Positions 41,633 through 51,964 of a stretch of DNA of 64,000 nucleotides are shown here, piece after piece. Position numbers and translations under genes: made by a program. Below the pieces are notes generated by a model that was given only the letters and a program-made list of their open reading frames with translations, did not search any database and was not told where the DNA came from. The stretch covers positions 20,444,371 through 20,508,370 of the forward strand of contig NC_088655.1 of the NCBI RefSeq assembly GCF_964019385.1. Direction: 5' to 3'. The stretch comes from Sycon ciliatum (Eukaryota; Porifera; Calcarea; Leucosolenida; Sycettidae). How positions within the stretch are numbered: position 1 is the stretch's first letter; each line of letters begins with the position of its first letter.

Positions 41633-44600
41633 TCATTGACGGTATCGCACCGGCCTCTGGAGATTTGCCCGATTGCGTAAGTTATACCCACCTGCCTGTG
41701 GCATGATCGGAACGGCCGGCACAACGGGAGCTGCCGGAACAGCCGGGACTGGAACAGCCGGAACTGGAACAGCTGGAACTGCCGGAACTGGAATAACCGG
41801 AACTGCCGGAACCGGAACAGGCGGAACTGGAATAGCCGGAACTGCGTCTTGCACGTAATCAATTAGCGCCGGTTGAGGTAGGTGTGCTGGCACTGGAGCG
41901 TGCTGCTCCTCCGGTACTTGAGTCGTTGACTTGAGCCGGTTGATGTGCACCACCTGGAGTTTCCCTGTATCACAGTGCTCAATCCTGTACACCACGTCAT
42001 CGATCACCTCGACAACTCGATACGGCCCGGTCCATGGCTTGAGGAACTTCTTTGTGTTGCCTGCTTTCACAGCTGGGTTGTGTAAGCGCACCTTGTCATT
42101 GATCGCAAACCGTGGCTTGGTCGTCTTTGCATCATAGTAGTCCTTCTGACGTTTCTGTGCTTTAGCGCCAGCTGATCGAGCGTGAGAAAATGCCTGCTGC
42201 AAGGAGATCTCGAGACCAATCATATAGTCAGATACAGATTTGACATGTTCTCTGGAGTCGTTAAACATAATATCCACTGGCAACTTAAGCTCTCTGCCGA
42301 ACATCAATCTAGCTGGGGTTTCCTTGGTTGAACTATGTACGCTACTACGATGCGCCAGTAAACAGCGTTGAATATGCAGGTCCCAGTCATTGTGATTGGC
42401 ATTGACTCTGGCACTCAGCATGTTCTCAAGTGTACGATTCATCCGTTCAACTAAACCATCACTAGAAGGATGATATGGAGTCGTGCGTGTCTTCTTCATA
42501 TCTAACAGTTCACAGATGGATTTGAACAAATTTGACTCAAATTGCGCACCTTGATCAGTGTGGATAGACAGTGGCACACCGTAGCGACAAATGAAACCAT
42601 CAATCAGTGCCGAAGCTATTGTCCTAGCAGTCATATCCGGGATGGCAAACGCTTCTACCCACTTCGTGAAATAATCAGTAATCACAACAATGTAGAGGTT
42701 ACCTCGATTTGTTCTGGGCAGTGGTCCCATGATGTCCATAGCGACACGTTGCAGTGGAAAGGATGGTTGGTCCACCTTCATCGGAGCGCGAGCGGTTGGT
42801 GCTGGGGTACGCCTAGCTGAACAAAGCGCACACGCCTTGCAATGCAGCTCAATGTCAGACGACATAAAAGGCCAATAGAATCTAGCTTTCACCTTCTCTA
42901 GAGTACGTTCAGTAGCGAGGTGGCCACCACTACACTCATTGTGCATCCCAGTCACAATTCTCTGTCGCAAACTGACAGGTACAACAAGTTGCAGAAATGA
43001 GTTGCTACCATCTACTGAAGTGTACGTACGATACAGTAAGCCATCTTGCAGAACCAGCCGTTTCCACTGACTCCACAGACGTATCAAGGTTAATGATGCT
43101 CCTTTCATAGCACTATCACTGCGTTTAGGCCTGTCTAACAATGCTTGTTGCCAACCAATCATGCAGTCAATGTCACTGTCTTCCGCTTGAGCTCTGCGAA
43201 TATCTTCTGCACTAAAAAAATCTGCCCAATTGCTTCCAAGTAAATTGCTATCATCATTCGCATGTTCTGCAGGTTGTGATTCAACGTCAACATTACCCAC
43301 GTATGCTTGATGTCCAGAATCCTGCGTCAATGCATCACCAGCTGCTGTATCCGGAGAGACTGATGGCACGGCTGTAGGGACAGGAATGGAAGACTGGGAA
43401 GGACAGACAACAGTAATATTTGGATCCATTACTGAAGGCTCGGCAGTGGCCGATGCAGGATGCTCCGAATTGTCCGCAGGTTGGCTATGGAACCGTGACA
43501 ATGCATCTGCGTTGGCATGCTGAGTACCTCTACGGTGGACAGTTGTGAAATCGAACGCTTCTAGTTTCTCCAACCATCTCGCCAGGATACCTTCCGAATC
43601 CTTGAAAGACTTCAACCAGAGAAGGGCTTTGTGATCGGTTCGCAAGGTAAAGTTTGCACCCAGCAAATAATGTTTGAAGTATTGCACAAAGAAGACCACT
43701 GCATACATCTCACGCCGAGTTGTGCCGTAGCGACGTTGGCTCTTACTAAGTGAACTACTAGCATACGCAATTACCTGCTCTCTGCCCTGATCGTCAACCT
43801 GCGATAGAGTTGCACCAATACCAGTGTCAGAAGCATCCGTGTCCAGGATAAACTTGCGGGATGGATCCGGGTACGTCAGGACAGGAGATGACGTGAGTTT
43901 CTGCTTCAGGATATCGAACGCTTGCTGACACTCATCCGTCCACGAAAAGCTTGCCTGTTTCTGCATTAGCTTGTGTAGCGGTGCTGCAATTGTCCCGAAG
44001 TCCTTGATGAACCGCCTGTAGTAGGAAGCAAAACCTACAAATCGACGAACCTCGGTTGCAGAGCTAAGTGGTTTGAGACTGGTGACCGAACTGCAATTCT
44101 TGGGATCAGGGCTCACACCACCTCCCTTGAACACATGCCCAAGATACGTAACCGACTTGCTCAGAATCTGGCACTTACGAGGCTTGACCTTCAAACCTGC
44201 TGCCCGGAATTTTTCAAACACTAGGCGCAGTCTAACCAGATGTTCTTGAAATGTTTTCGAGAAAGTTATGGTGTCATCTATGTACGCTGAACATACGCTT
44301 GGCACAAGATCACCCAGAACCATGGTCATCAGGCGCTGGAAAGTTGCTGGGGCATTGCACAACCCAAATGGCATGACTTTCCATTCAAACAATCCAAATG
44401 GAGTGACAAATGCTGATTTCGCCCTTGCTGCATTAGTTAGCTCTACCTGCCAGTAACCGGATGCAAGATCTAGGGTTGTGAAATACTGTGCGTCACCCAT
44501 GTTGTCTATCGCATCATCAATCCGCGGAATGGGGAATGCGTCTCTGACAGTTACAGCATTGAGTTTGCGATAATCGACACATAGTCTAATAGCTCCATCA

Positions 44601-45759
44601 GGCTTCCGAACAACAACAATAGGGGCTGCCCAAGGACTGTTGGAAGGATCGACTAAACCCTCAGCTAAAAGCTGCTCAACATGTTCACGAACCTCATTGG
44701 CATGGTGAAGCGGCAATCGTCTAGGGGCTTGGCGAATAGGCTGGCTGCTAGTGGTCTCGATGTCGTGTTTGGCAACACCGGTAGAGCCAAGATCCATTGC
44801 TCCCGTTGAAATTATGTCGCTGAACTCCGAGAGAAGAGACCTGACGGCTGCTGCCTCTTCTGTATCGAGATGACTAAGGTCAAACAACTCAACAGGGTCA
44901 GAACACATATCAGCAGCATTACAGCTTTCAGCAGTACAATCACGCTCATCCGCGGCTTCTGCGGCTTTCTCAACAAAGCAAGATTTGAACATGCCAACAA
45001 CTGTACCCTTGTTTATAGTGACAGGCCGTGGTAGCAGGTTCTGCAACCTGACAGGAACAGTACTGTTCTCACTCACGGTCGTGACCACTCTAGCTGCACT
45101 GACACAAAATTTATCTACGAACGACTCTGTTGGCTCTACCATTCCGCACGATGGAGACATAAACTCAGTGTCACGTAATCTACCTTGCGTTATCAACTGA
45201 GAATAGCCCTGTAGAACAACAGATTCAGCCAATTGCACTGGAATGGGGTCTGTTTCCACTCTCTGACATGAAAGGTGCTTGGGCCCAACTCCCTGTGTTA
45301 ATGGAAGGGTCTGATTGCTCAAGCGCAGACAGCCTTGTCCCAGATCCATAATACAACCGTGCCTACGGAGGAAGTCTATGCCTAATAGTACGTCAGGCTC
45401 AATGTTTGCAACTACCATAGTGTGCTGAAGTTGGAGGCTGCCAAACTCTAGCTGCACATCCACCGCTCCTTCCACAGTCACGCCACTGCCATCAACACTT
45501 CGGACTGATGTAGAAATTTTGTTTAATTTTATATGCTTATGTTGTTGATAGAATGCTGAGCTGACAAACGAAATCGAACTTCCAGAATCAACTAACATGT
45601 GGACATCAGTTATGCATATTGAACTTACTTTGCCGATAACATACTGGCAACTGTCAACAGCAACGGAATGGCATACTACATCGGAAGGCGCGGCGGGCAG
45701 CACTTCCGGGCCATGGTGGTTTGGAGCTGACTCTGGACCCTCTATGCCAACTCCCGGCC
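41633..45759 (-). CDS. pol: Gypsy element 2 Pol: protease, RT, RNase H, integrase
   Basis: Open in this frame from 45841 (1402 codons). The part used after frameshifting starts at 45759. Protease active site VDSGSSISF is near residue 85 of the open frame. RT has CVDYRKLN, LDLASGYWQV and the catalytic YIDD at residues 520-523. RNase H starts LDTDASDTGIG. The integrase zinc domain is H...H (HNECSGGH) with CKACALC. The integrase core has AMDIMGPLP, HTDQGAQFES and DGLVERMNR. A GPY module (WTGPYRV) follows, and a Pro/Val/Ala repeat tail (PVPAVP units) ends NLRNRANLQRPVRYRQ, with no chromodomain. No internal stop or frameshift was seen, so pol could still be functional. Confidence 0.92.
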
Positions 45760-45766
45760 GTTTCCC
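45735..45766 (-). promoter_or_regulatory. -1 ribosomal frameshift signal, gag to pol
   Basis: On the minus strand G GGA AAC (45766-45760) is in the gag frame (codons GGA, AAC). It is followed after five bases by GGAGTTG, which can pair with CAGCTCC (one G-U pair, 7 bp) about 18 bases on. The -1 frame is exactly the pol frame, and the gag stop is 15 bases after the heptamer. The heptamer is strong evidence; the stem is only suggestive. Confidence 0.75.
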
Positions 45767-46716
45767 GAAGGGCGCTGACGTTGTCCCCGGGGTGGAGGTG
45801 CAGTCGGGCAGTACGCAATCAGATGTTCGGCACTCCCACAATGGTAACAGCGGCGCTGGGGTTGCTGCTGGGGTCGCTGCAAAGATGACAGAGCGGTTTC
45901 CAATCGTTCCATCCTTACTAATAAGGCATCCAAACGATCTTCCCTGGCAGCACAGACAGCCGCGGCCACTGGCTGAGACGCACTAGTAGTAGCGTCCGCT
46001 TGGAGTATGGCAAGTGCTCGAAGTCCTTGCTGCAGTGCCTGGTCAAGAGTTCGGGGGTCTTGGCGACGTACCTCCATGCGCAACTCTCTGCTGTCCAGAC
46101 CTTCAAAGAATTGGCCACATGCCAGCTGGTCCTGCACGAGGTTTGGCAAGGTAGGGTACGCTCTGCGAGACAATCGGCGAATCACCTCGCAGTAATCAGA
46201 CAACGCCTCCTCACCTCGCTGTCGTCTGGCCTTCAATTCCGCTCTGTGGAGGTCGGTCCTGACGGGTGGAGCAAACGGACCCTCCAGAGCTACCAGTAAT
46301 TGCTGAACATCCTGGCGTGTCGCGACAGGAAGCGACTGGTAGTAGCACTGCGCATTATCTATCAAGTACAACGGGATGTACTGTGCCTGGTCCTGCGGCG
46401 TCCACTGATTAACCAGGCAAACTTGAGTGAAGTGGTCACGCCAAGTAGTCCAGTCCGAGGCTGCTCCACCATCAAAACGTTCCGGAGTTGCCCATGGCGG
46501 GATGGGTCAAACGGGAGCTGGCTGGGCGGGCTGAACTGGCTGGGCGGGCTGAACTGGCAGGGCGGGCTGAACTGGCTGGGCTGGCTGCACTGGCTGGGCG
46601 GGCTGAACTGGCTGTGCTGGCTGGGCTGGCTGAACTGGCTGGGCTGGCTGAGCAGGCTGGGCCGGACGGGGCGGCTGGGCAAGCGGTACTTGCTGGTTAG
46701 GCTGTGCTTGGGCCAT
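45742..46716 (-). CDS. gag: Gypsy element 2 Gag, with one in-frame stop
   Basis: The ATG at 46716 starts [20 protein letters not shown], followed by a Pro/Ala/Gln repeat tract, then an in-frame TGA at 46507-46509. The same frame continues with a gag core ([57 protein letters not shown]) and a CCHC knuckle [14 protein letters not shown], ending at TAG 45742. Everything else is open, so the single TGA is either a recent inactivating change or the true start lies downstream. Confidence 0.85.
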
Positions 46717-46781
46717 TCAGAACCAGGAATCACTTCACATTGTCACAACAACAAAAACATAGCATGAAAAAAAAACCGAAA

Positions 46782-46799
46782 CATCCACCGCTGCCACCA
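46782..46799 (-). promoter_or_regulatory. Gypsy element 2 primer-binding site
   Basis: Minus-strand TGGTGGCAGCGGTGGATG starts two bases (AC) after the LTR end CTACA. The leading TGG pairs with the CCA end of a tRNA. The tRNA identity was not determined. Confidence 0.8.
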
Positions 46800-46801
46800 G
46801 T

Positions 46802-47192
46802 TGTAGCGTGGCCCAAGTGGTTGGGCACACAACAACCAACAAGTCTCACCAGAGCAAGGAGAAGTGGTTGAAGAAATGAAGGATGATCTTTCTTCAGAGA
46901 CAGAGCTTTTTATATGTGCCAAGACTAAGAGAGTTCAGGTTTCACATAACAACGAGCAACGGTTTAGACCAATCAGGAGATGAGAGATGGCACAGATTCG
47001 GCCAATCAGAAGGCATGTATTGGAAGAAAGTAAAGAAAAAAAGGAAAGCTTCTGAAAAAGGTAGGTTCGAACTTCACATGCAAAGGATACTAGTCTTCTT
47101 ACTGTACAGGTTTTAACACACCAAGCTACAGTGACACAGGCACTAGACTACAATGCAACAGGTACAAGGTTGAAGAATCTGCATGCTCTACA
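46802..47192 (-). repeat. Gypsy element 2, 5' LTR (391 bp)
   Basis: On the minus strand it runs TGTAGAGCATGC...CACGCTACA. TATAAAAA (46914-46907) is the likely TATA box, about 105 bp before the primer-site end of the LTR. Confidence 0.85.
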
Positions 47193-47762
47193 GAAGCTGT
47201 CAGAACGTATCAGCTGGATCCAGCAAATTACTACACTCTGCCTGGATTTGCCTGGGATGCTCTGTTGATGTACTCAGGTGTGTCCTTGGAATTACTAACA
47301 GACTATGATCAGCACTTGTTTGTAGAATCAGGAATGAGAGGCGGTGTGTCGATGGTCTCACAACGATATGCTGCTGCTAATAATCACTATCAGGAGAAAT
47401 TTGATGCTGATCAGCCATCGTCATTTATCCAGTATCTCGATGCCAACAATCTCTATGGTTGGGCAATGTCACAGCATCTCCCAGTGTCTGATTTTCGGTG
47501 GGAGAAACCATCAGAGAAACTCCTGAACAAGATACTGAACACTCAAGATGATTCCTCATCGGGGTATATCGTCGAGTGTGATCTGGATTATCCACACGAA
47601 CTTCATGAGAAGCACAACAATTATCCAGTTGCTCCGGAACGTCTTTCCGTCAATGAGGACATGCTATCTCCATACCAGCAGGGGCTTGTTGATAAACTCA
47701 ATTCTTCAGGAGTAGATGCTCTCAAACTTGTACCAAACTTGAGGGACAAGACAAAGTACTGA
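47193..47762 (+). pseudogene. Polinton (Maverick) DNA polymerase B, N-terminal fragment
   Basis: Open from the gypsy LTR edge. It carries LDPANYYTLPGFAWDALLMY, FVESGMRGGVSMVSQRYAAA, IQYLDANNLYGWAMSQHLPV (the DxxxLY polymerase motif) and PHELHEKHNNYPVAPERL, all characteristic of protein-primed Polinton PolB. It ends LVPNLRDKTKY and a stop created by a deletion. The 5' part of the gene was cut off by the gypsy insertion. Polinton PolB normally copies the element genome. Confidence 0.85.
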
Positions 47763-48276
47763 TGATCTGTTTGCTGACATGAGTGAGTTTCTTGAGAAGT
47801 ATGATACAAGCAATTATGATCAATCACATCCGTTATATTCCGAGAAAAACAAGAAAGGTGTTGGCCTGTTCAAAGATGAACTCGGTGGAAAACTGATCAC
47901 TGAGTTTGTAGGACTTCGTTCCAAGATGTACAGTTACTCTGGTGAGGAAAGTGGAAAAAGAGCAAAGGGGGTGAAAACAGCAGTGCTCAAGAAAACTATC
48001 ACACATGATGATTTCAGAAATTGTCTCTTGGATCAATCCGTGTTCCATCGAGAAATGACAACACTCCGGAGTCATAGACACGTTATTTTCGGAGAAACGG
48101 TTAATAAGATAGCCTTATCACCATTGGACACAAAACGATACATCACAGAAGATGGATGTAGCACGTTAGCGTTTGGACACCATGAAATACCAAGATATCT
48201 GGCTGAGGAGGGGTTTGATAGCAGCATTTCATTCATGAGTTATGCTCCGGATATGATGAAGCAGTTCGTCCAGTGA
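47758..48276 (+). pseudogene. Polinton DNA polymerase B, C-terminal fragment
   Basis: In another frame, TDDLFADMSEF leads to LYSEKNKKGVGLFKDELGGK, TEFVGLRSKMYSY and IALSPLDTKRYITEDG, the conserved PolB tail. Compared with the family, the segment between KTKY and this tail is missing. That segment normally holds the fingers/palm part, including the DTDS catalytic motif. The joint at about 47757-47760 is a simple deletion, and the polymerase is catalytically dead. Confidence 0.85.
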
Positions 48277-48338
48277 TCATGAGAAAGAAAAAAGGAAAAA
48301 AAAGGAAAAAGAAAGACAGACATTTTTTTTACTTTTTC

Positions 48339-48884
48339 TTACACTTTCGATTCTCTATAGTTCTCCCATATGGCATCAAGTCTTTGTTGTGACTTTTTAC
48401 ACTTTGGAATGAATGGTTTGATCTTGATCACATCATCTTCATCATCAATGAGTTTCGAAAGTAGGAATGGATAACTCACTTTGACTTTTTTCTCTTTATT
48501 TGCTACTTCCTTGATCCTCTGAATTTTATCAACAAGATTGTTGAATGAGGTTTTGCTAAGATATTTTGGTAAACCAACCTTGTTCAGGGTTATCTCCAAC
48601 CTTGTTTCGATTCCTGTTCTGGTTTTGGATTTTTCTATTTCTTCGAAGAAAGATGTGGTATCATACAGATATTTTTTCTTCATCTCATACACCTCAAGAT
48701 CTTCTGGAGTTACTTCATTTTCCAAAATCATCAATTCTATATCTGTAGGAAACCATTCCTGGTTTCTATAGTCAATGTAGTCCGCTATCATCTTATCTTT
48801 CCTGGTAGAGTGTTCATCATCTATCCACTTCTTCTTCTTTGTTTGTGGAGTAGTCGTCATCAAACCAGGCATCCATGATTTCAC
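48339..48884 (-). CDS. Uncharacterised 181-residue protein, convergent with PolB
   Basis: Complete frame, MKSWMPGLMTTTPQTKKKKW onward, Lys/Glu-rich and predicted helical (FFEEIEKSK, LVDKIQRIKEVANKEKKVKV). I recognise no domain. It ends only 62 bases from the PolB stop and faces it, followed by another intact minus-strand ORF. This compact gene order, with low GC like PolB, suggests a Polinton gene. Function unknown. Confidence 0.55.
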   Translation of the reverse strand: MKSWMPGLMTTTPQTKKKKWIDDEHSTRKDKMIADYIDYRNQEWFPTDIELMILENEVTPEDLEVYEMKKKYLYDTTSFFEEIEKSKTRTGIETRLEITLNKVGLPKYLSKTSFNNLVDKIQRIKEVANKEKKVKVSYPFLLSKLIDDEDDVIKIKPFIPKCKKSQQRLDAIWENYRESKV

Positions 48885-48931
48885 TTCTAAAAAAATATAT
48901 ATTTTGCTTTTTGTGGATTGTTTGACTATTT

Positions 48932-49453
48932 TTACAAATCGTTTGCTGAGAATTTCACTTCTTCTTTCTGGAAATGCTTTATAGCAACAACAAGTTTGAG
49001 ACTGAGAGTGTCATCGGTCTTGTCTTTGTAAATCCACTTCAGGTGAACGATACCATTGACGGTGTCACCTTGCTTGATCTTGTTGGTTTTTGATGGTTTG
49101 TTATCCTCATCAAAGATAGCACAATCAGGAGAAATCTGGAGAAACAGGATTGGGTGGTCACACTTTGCTGTGTTAATCCTGCTTCTGACCACATTTCCTT
49201 CGGATTCTATCTGCTTCTCGATACAACGGATGGATTTACAAATGTCACTGTCAGAAGAAAATTTCAGAGAATCCTCTTGTCCTTTCTTCACAACATTCAT
49301 GATATTTGTCTCATCACTGAATTTTATGTATGGTTCCTTACCATTGATTGTCAGTGAACCACATTTATTCCCATCCTTGATTGTAATTCGACAATCAATG
49401 AAGTCATTGAGAACAGTAGCTGTGTCAAACGGGGTTGGCTTCTTGCTTGTCAT
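48932..49453 (-). CDS. Uncharacterised 173-residue protein, likely Polinton-encoded
   Basis: Complete frame starting MTSKKPTPFDTATVLNDFID. Alternating hydrophobic strands (GSLTINGKEPYIKF, NGIVHLKWIYK, LSLKLVVAIKHF) suggest a beta-rich fold, and the C-terminus is KEEVKFSANDL. No domain recognised. A gap of 47 bases separates it from the next ORF on the same strand. A single-stranded-DNA-binding or minor capsid role is conceivable but not shown. Confidence 0.55.
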   Translation of the reverse strand: MTSKKPTPFDTATVLNDFIDCRITIKDGNKCGSLTINGKEPYIKFSDETNIMNVVKKGQEDSLKFSSDSDICKSIRCIEKQIESEGNVVRSRINTAKCDHPILFLQISPDCAIFDEDNKPSKTNKIKQGDTVNGIVHLKWIYKDKTDDTLSLKLVVAIKHFQKEEVKFSANDL

Positions 49454-49506
49454 CTTGGAAAGTTTGTGTAGAATCGTTGGTTATACCTATGGCAACCGTT
49501 CCTCTA

Positions 49507-49740
49507 ATACAGAATAATTAGGAATCCTCACCCAAAGCTGAACCACCCGAAGTTGGCTCAGAAACCGATCCCACATCAGTCCTCGAAGTGAGCCAAGATG
49601 GGGTAAGTGAAAAAGCTGAAGTTGGCTCACTTTCGATTTTCTCGGAGACAGCAAGTTGACTCACTTTTCTGGAACTGGGTTGAGCCAACATGGGATCAGT
49701 GTTTGGAGTTGTAAAATTAGTACTTGGAGGTGTGCTTTAT
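49507..49740 (+). repeat. 230-bp direct repeat, left copy
   Basis: AGGAATCCTCACCCAAAGCT...GTACTTGGAGGTGTGCTTTA, nearly identical to 50671-50905. It contains several GTTGGCTCA / TGAGCCAA words that could fold back on each other. The two copies bracket the membrane-protein ORFs. Confidence 0.9.
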
Positions 49741-50102
49741 TTGGCCCAAAGGTCAAAGGTCAAAAAGTGTGCCAGAACCCGCCCGGCCCGCACTTACTAC
49801 CAACTCCGGTTGACATCCCTAGTGAAACATCACCACCAACAGATCATATCACTACACAACCACCTTACGATCAGACGAAACCAGGAAACGGGGATAACCC
49901 TCATTTGACAGACCCCAATCTTTATCTTTTATCTCTGATTGTCATTCCTATAGTTGGTGCTGTTGTATATGTCATAAAACGTTCCAGCTGTTCGATGAGT
50001 GTTGATCCTGAAAATGACCCAAGAAACTTACACCAGTCTAGGTCAGATTTTGATCCGATGTCATTACCAGATGTGCTTGGTACGATCAATCTACCCATAT
50101 AG
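49656..50102 (+). CDS. Pro/Thr-rich protein with C-terminal membrane segment
   Basis: The frame runs from inside the direct repeat into unique sequence: TPVDIPSETSPPTDHITTQP, then YDQTKPGNGDNPHLTDPN, a membrane span LYLLSLIVIPIVGAVVYVI, the stop-transfer KRSS and a tail of about 40 residues ending TINLPI. It looks like a Thr/Pro-rich stalk with a single-pass anchor. The N-terminal part is repeat-derived and probably not the true start, so an upstream exon may be missing. Confidence 0.4.
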   Translation: MTHFSGTGLSQHGISVWSCKISTWRCALFGPKVKGQKVCQNPPGPHLLPTPVDIPSETSPPTDHITTQPPYDQTKPGNGDNPHLTDPNLYLLSLIVIPIVGAVVYVIKRSSCSMSVDPENDPRNLHQSRSDFDPMSLPDVLGTINLPI

Positions 50103-50691
50103 CCTGTGTTCCTTCACAACCACTTTTCCTCCTGATAATGTACCAGCAGTATCGGTAGCACCGCTAACAACGGGAAAGCCAACAACAAGATTAATACCAA
50201 CAACGGTAGCTCTAACAACACCGGCAACACTGACAACACCGACACCACCGACACCACCGACACCACCGACAACATCGGGAATTACATCGGGAATTACATC
50301 GGGAACTTCGGGATTTACACCGACAACACCGACAACATCGGGAATTACATCGAGATTTACACCGACAACATCGGGAATTACATCGGGAATTACATCGGGA
50401 ACATCGGGAATTACATCGGGAACATCGGGAATTACATCGAGATTTACACCGACAACATCGGGAATTACATCGGGAATTACATCGGGAACATCGGGAATTA
50501 CATCGGGAACATCGGGAATTACATCGAGATTTACACCGACAACACCGATAACATCGGGAACATCGGGAAAATCAGACAACTTGATTTACCTCCTTTTCCT
50601 TCTTCTTCTTCTCATCCCCATTACTGCTGGTATATTTCACAGACAAATAAAAAAAATTATCATAGAAAGAGGAATCCTCATCCATAGCTGA
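50103..50691 (+). CDS. Mucin-like Thr/Ser/Gly repeat protein with membrane anchor
   Basis: Open frame (it opens at 49999, before the previous stop). It reads CSFTTTFPPDNVPAVSVAPL, then about 110 residues of TSGITSGITSGTSG/FTPTT repeats, then a span LIYLLFLLLLLIPITAGIF followed by basic residues (HRQIKKIIIERG). The repeats derive from a 117-bp tandem unit present about three times. The design matches the neighbouring ORF (Thr-rich stalk, one membrane span, short basic tail), suggesting related genes or exons. Confidence 0.45.
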
Positions 50692-50905
50692 ACCACCCGA
50701 AGTTGGCTCAGAAACCGATCCCACATCAGTCCTCGAAGTGAGCCAAGATGGGGTAAGTAAAAAGCTGAAGTTGGCTCACTTTCGATTTTCTCGGAGACAG
50801 CAAGTTGACTCACTTTTCTGGAACTGGGTTGAGCCAACATGGGATCAGTGTTTGGAGTTGTACAATTAGTACTTGGAGGTGTGCCTTATTTGGCCTTTGG
50901 AGGGA
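50671..50905 (+). repeat. 230-bp direct repeat, right copy
   Basis: Right-hand partner of 49507-49740. The following sequence diverges after TTTGGCC. Confidence 0.9.
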
Positions 50906-51368
50906 GGCCCGAAGGGCCGATCGAAAAAGTCGATTTTGGCTCACCTGGAAGGTGAGCCAGAACCCCTCCCCTATACTACTAGCCTCATTGTGAATTACCA
51001 CAGTAGAGGGGACACAATGTGATCTACTACCCACTCACGGTCATATGGCGCTTCACATTTCTGGCGACGATGGCATCGACGTAGAAGAATGGGATCACCA
51101 ACGGCGAACAGACAGTTATCAGCTTCAGAATCAACAAAGTTCTTGGAGGACAGCTCAGCTTCCACAAAATCACGGGTCCAGGCAGCCTGGCGCTCAAGAT
51201 GAGAATAATGATGAAGTCAGGCCTAGCCCAGGAGTAGCCGAGAAGACCACACCGGTGGGCTCCCAGCAAAGCATCGTACGCATAGGAGAAATCTTGAGGA
51301 CAGAGTGAGGACGAATGCGGTAGAAGTACAGTAACACGTCCAGTTCAGACTACCGCTTTCGGTGGCAG

Positions 51369-51577
51369 TGACTGCAGGCGCATCACGCGGTCGTTGGTCC
51401 TCACCGCCGTCCAGTCTCACCACCTCCCCGACATCCACACTGAACAGAAACATATCACGGTCGACACAGGCTCTGCACTCCGAGCTAGTGGACACCGACA
51501 GTACGGACGAGTTTGTAGTGGTCAACCTGAAGAAGACAGACTCCGGTAGCATCGGAATGGGACTGATTGATGGAACA
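51369..51577 (+). CDS. PDZ protein, exon with start of the PDZ domain
   Basis: Acceptor TTTCGGTGGCAG and donor GTAAGT. The exon encodes a Ser/Thr/Pro-rich linker, then DEFVVVNLKKTDSGSIGMGL and IDGT. The first PDZ strand and the carboxylate-binding loop (GMGL in place of GLGF) are visible. It ends in phase 0 and joins in frame to 51902. The 5' boundary is less certain. Confidence 0.65.
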
Positions 51578-51612
51578 GTAAGTCAATCATGATCAATCCT
51601 CTATCGTGTTTC

Positions 51613-51811
51613 CAGGCGCGTAGCACCGCTGTTGGAGGGGGTCCGGCTGGAGGGGGATGCAGGGTCCCCCCCTCGGGAAAATTTTGAAATTAGGGTCCAC
51701 AATCCTGCATTCCGGGCACTTTTGGCATTGTGTTACCATTTCCAAAAAACGGTCCGCCAATTTGGCGCCAAAGCCGCAACGGCCGGACCGGCTGCTACGC
51801 CCGGGGCCCTG
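51613..51811. mobile_element. MITE with CAGGCGCG ends and 5-bp target duplication (199 bp)
   Basis: Inverted GCGTAGCA near both ends, outer ends CAGG...CCTG, direct repeats GTTTC at 51608-51612 and 51812-51816. It lies inside the first PDZ intron. A relative is at 59278-59457. Confidence 0.75.
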
Positions 51812-51901
51812 GTTTCTGCTGCGAATACAGACGGTGATATCAGCCCTGGCGGAACCGGTCCGGTTGGTCAGCATGTACATATGTTTGTGTGTTTTGCACA
51901 G

Positions 51902-51964
51902 CTAATGGGCGCAGCTCCTGGCCTGTACATCTCCTCTCTTGTTCCCGGTTACCCAGCAGCAGAG
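51902..51964 (+). CDS. PDZ protein, 21-codon exon
   Basis: Acceptor TGTTTTGCACAG, donor GTAAGC, phase 0 at both ends. Encodes LMGAAPGLYISSLVPGYPAA then E. GLYISSLVPGYPAA is the typical PDZ second-strand and helix-1 motif. Confidence 0.75.

Larger units (their letters stand above)
41408..47192 (-). mobile_element. Second Ty3/gypsy element (minus strand), 3' LTR mostly in the gap
   Basis: The 5' LTR is 46802-47192, followed leftward by the primer site, gag, pol, a polypurine tract and the first 28 bp of the 3' LTR (41408-41435) before the gap. It has no chromodomain. Its pol and gag are unrelated in detail to the chromovirus at 35 kb, so these are two lineages. It abuts, and probably interrupts, a Polinton polymerase gene at 47193. 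The target duplication cannot be checked because the left flank is in the gap. Confidence 0.9.

Noticed and set aside
41408-47192. 28-bp direct repeat around the second gypsy element as a target-site duplication
   Set aside because: It is the outer end of the LTR itself: it begins TGTAGAG on the minus strand, abuts the polypurine tract, and gypsy target duplications are only 4-6 bp.
51045-51308. Upstream ORF as the first PDZ-protein exon
   Set aside because: Two frames are open across the region, both end in stops, and no donor in a matching phase was found.
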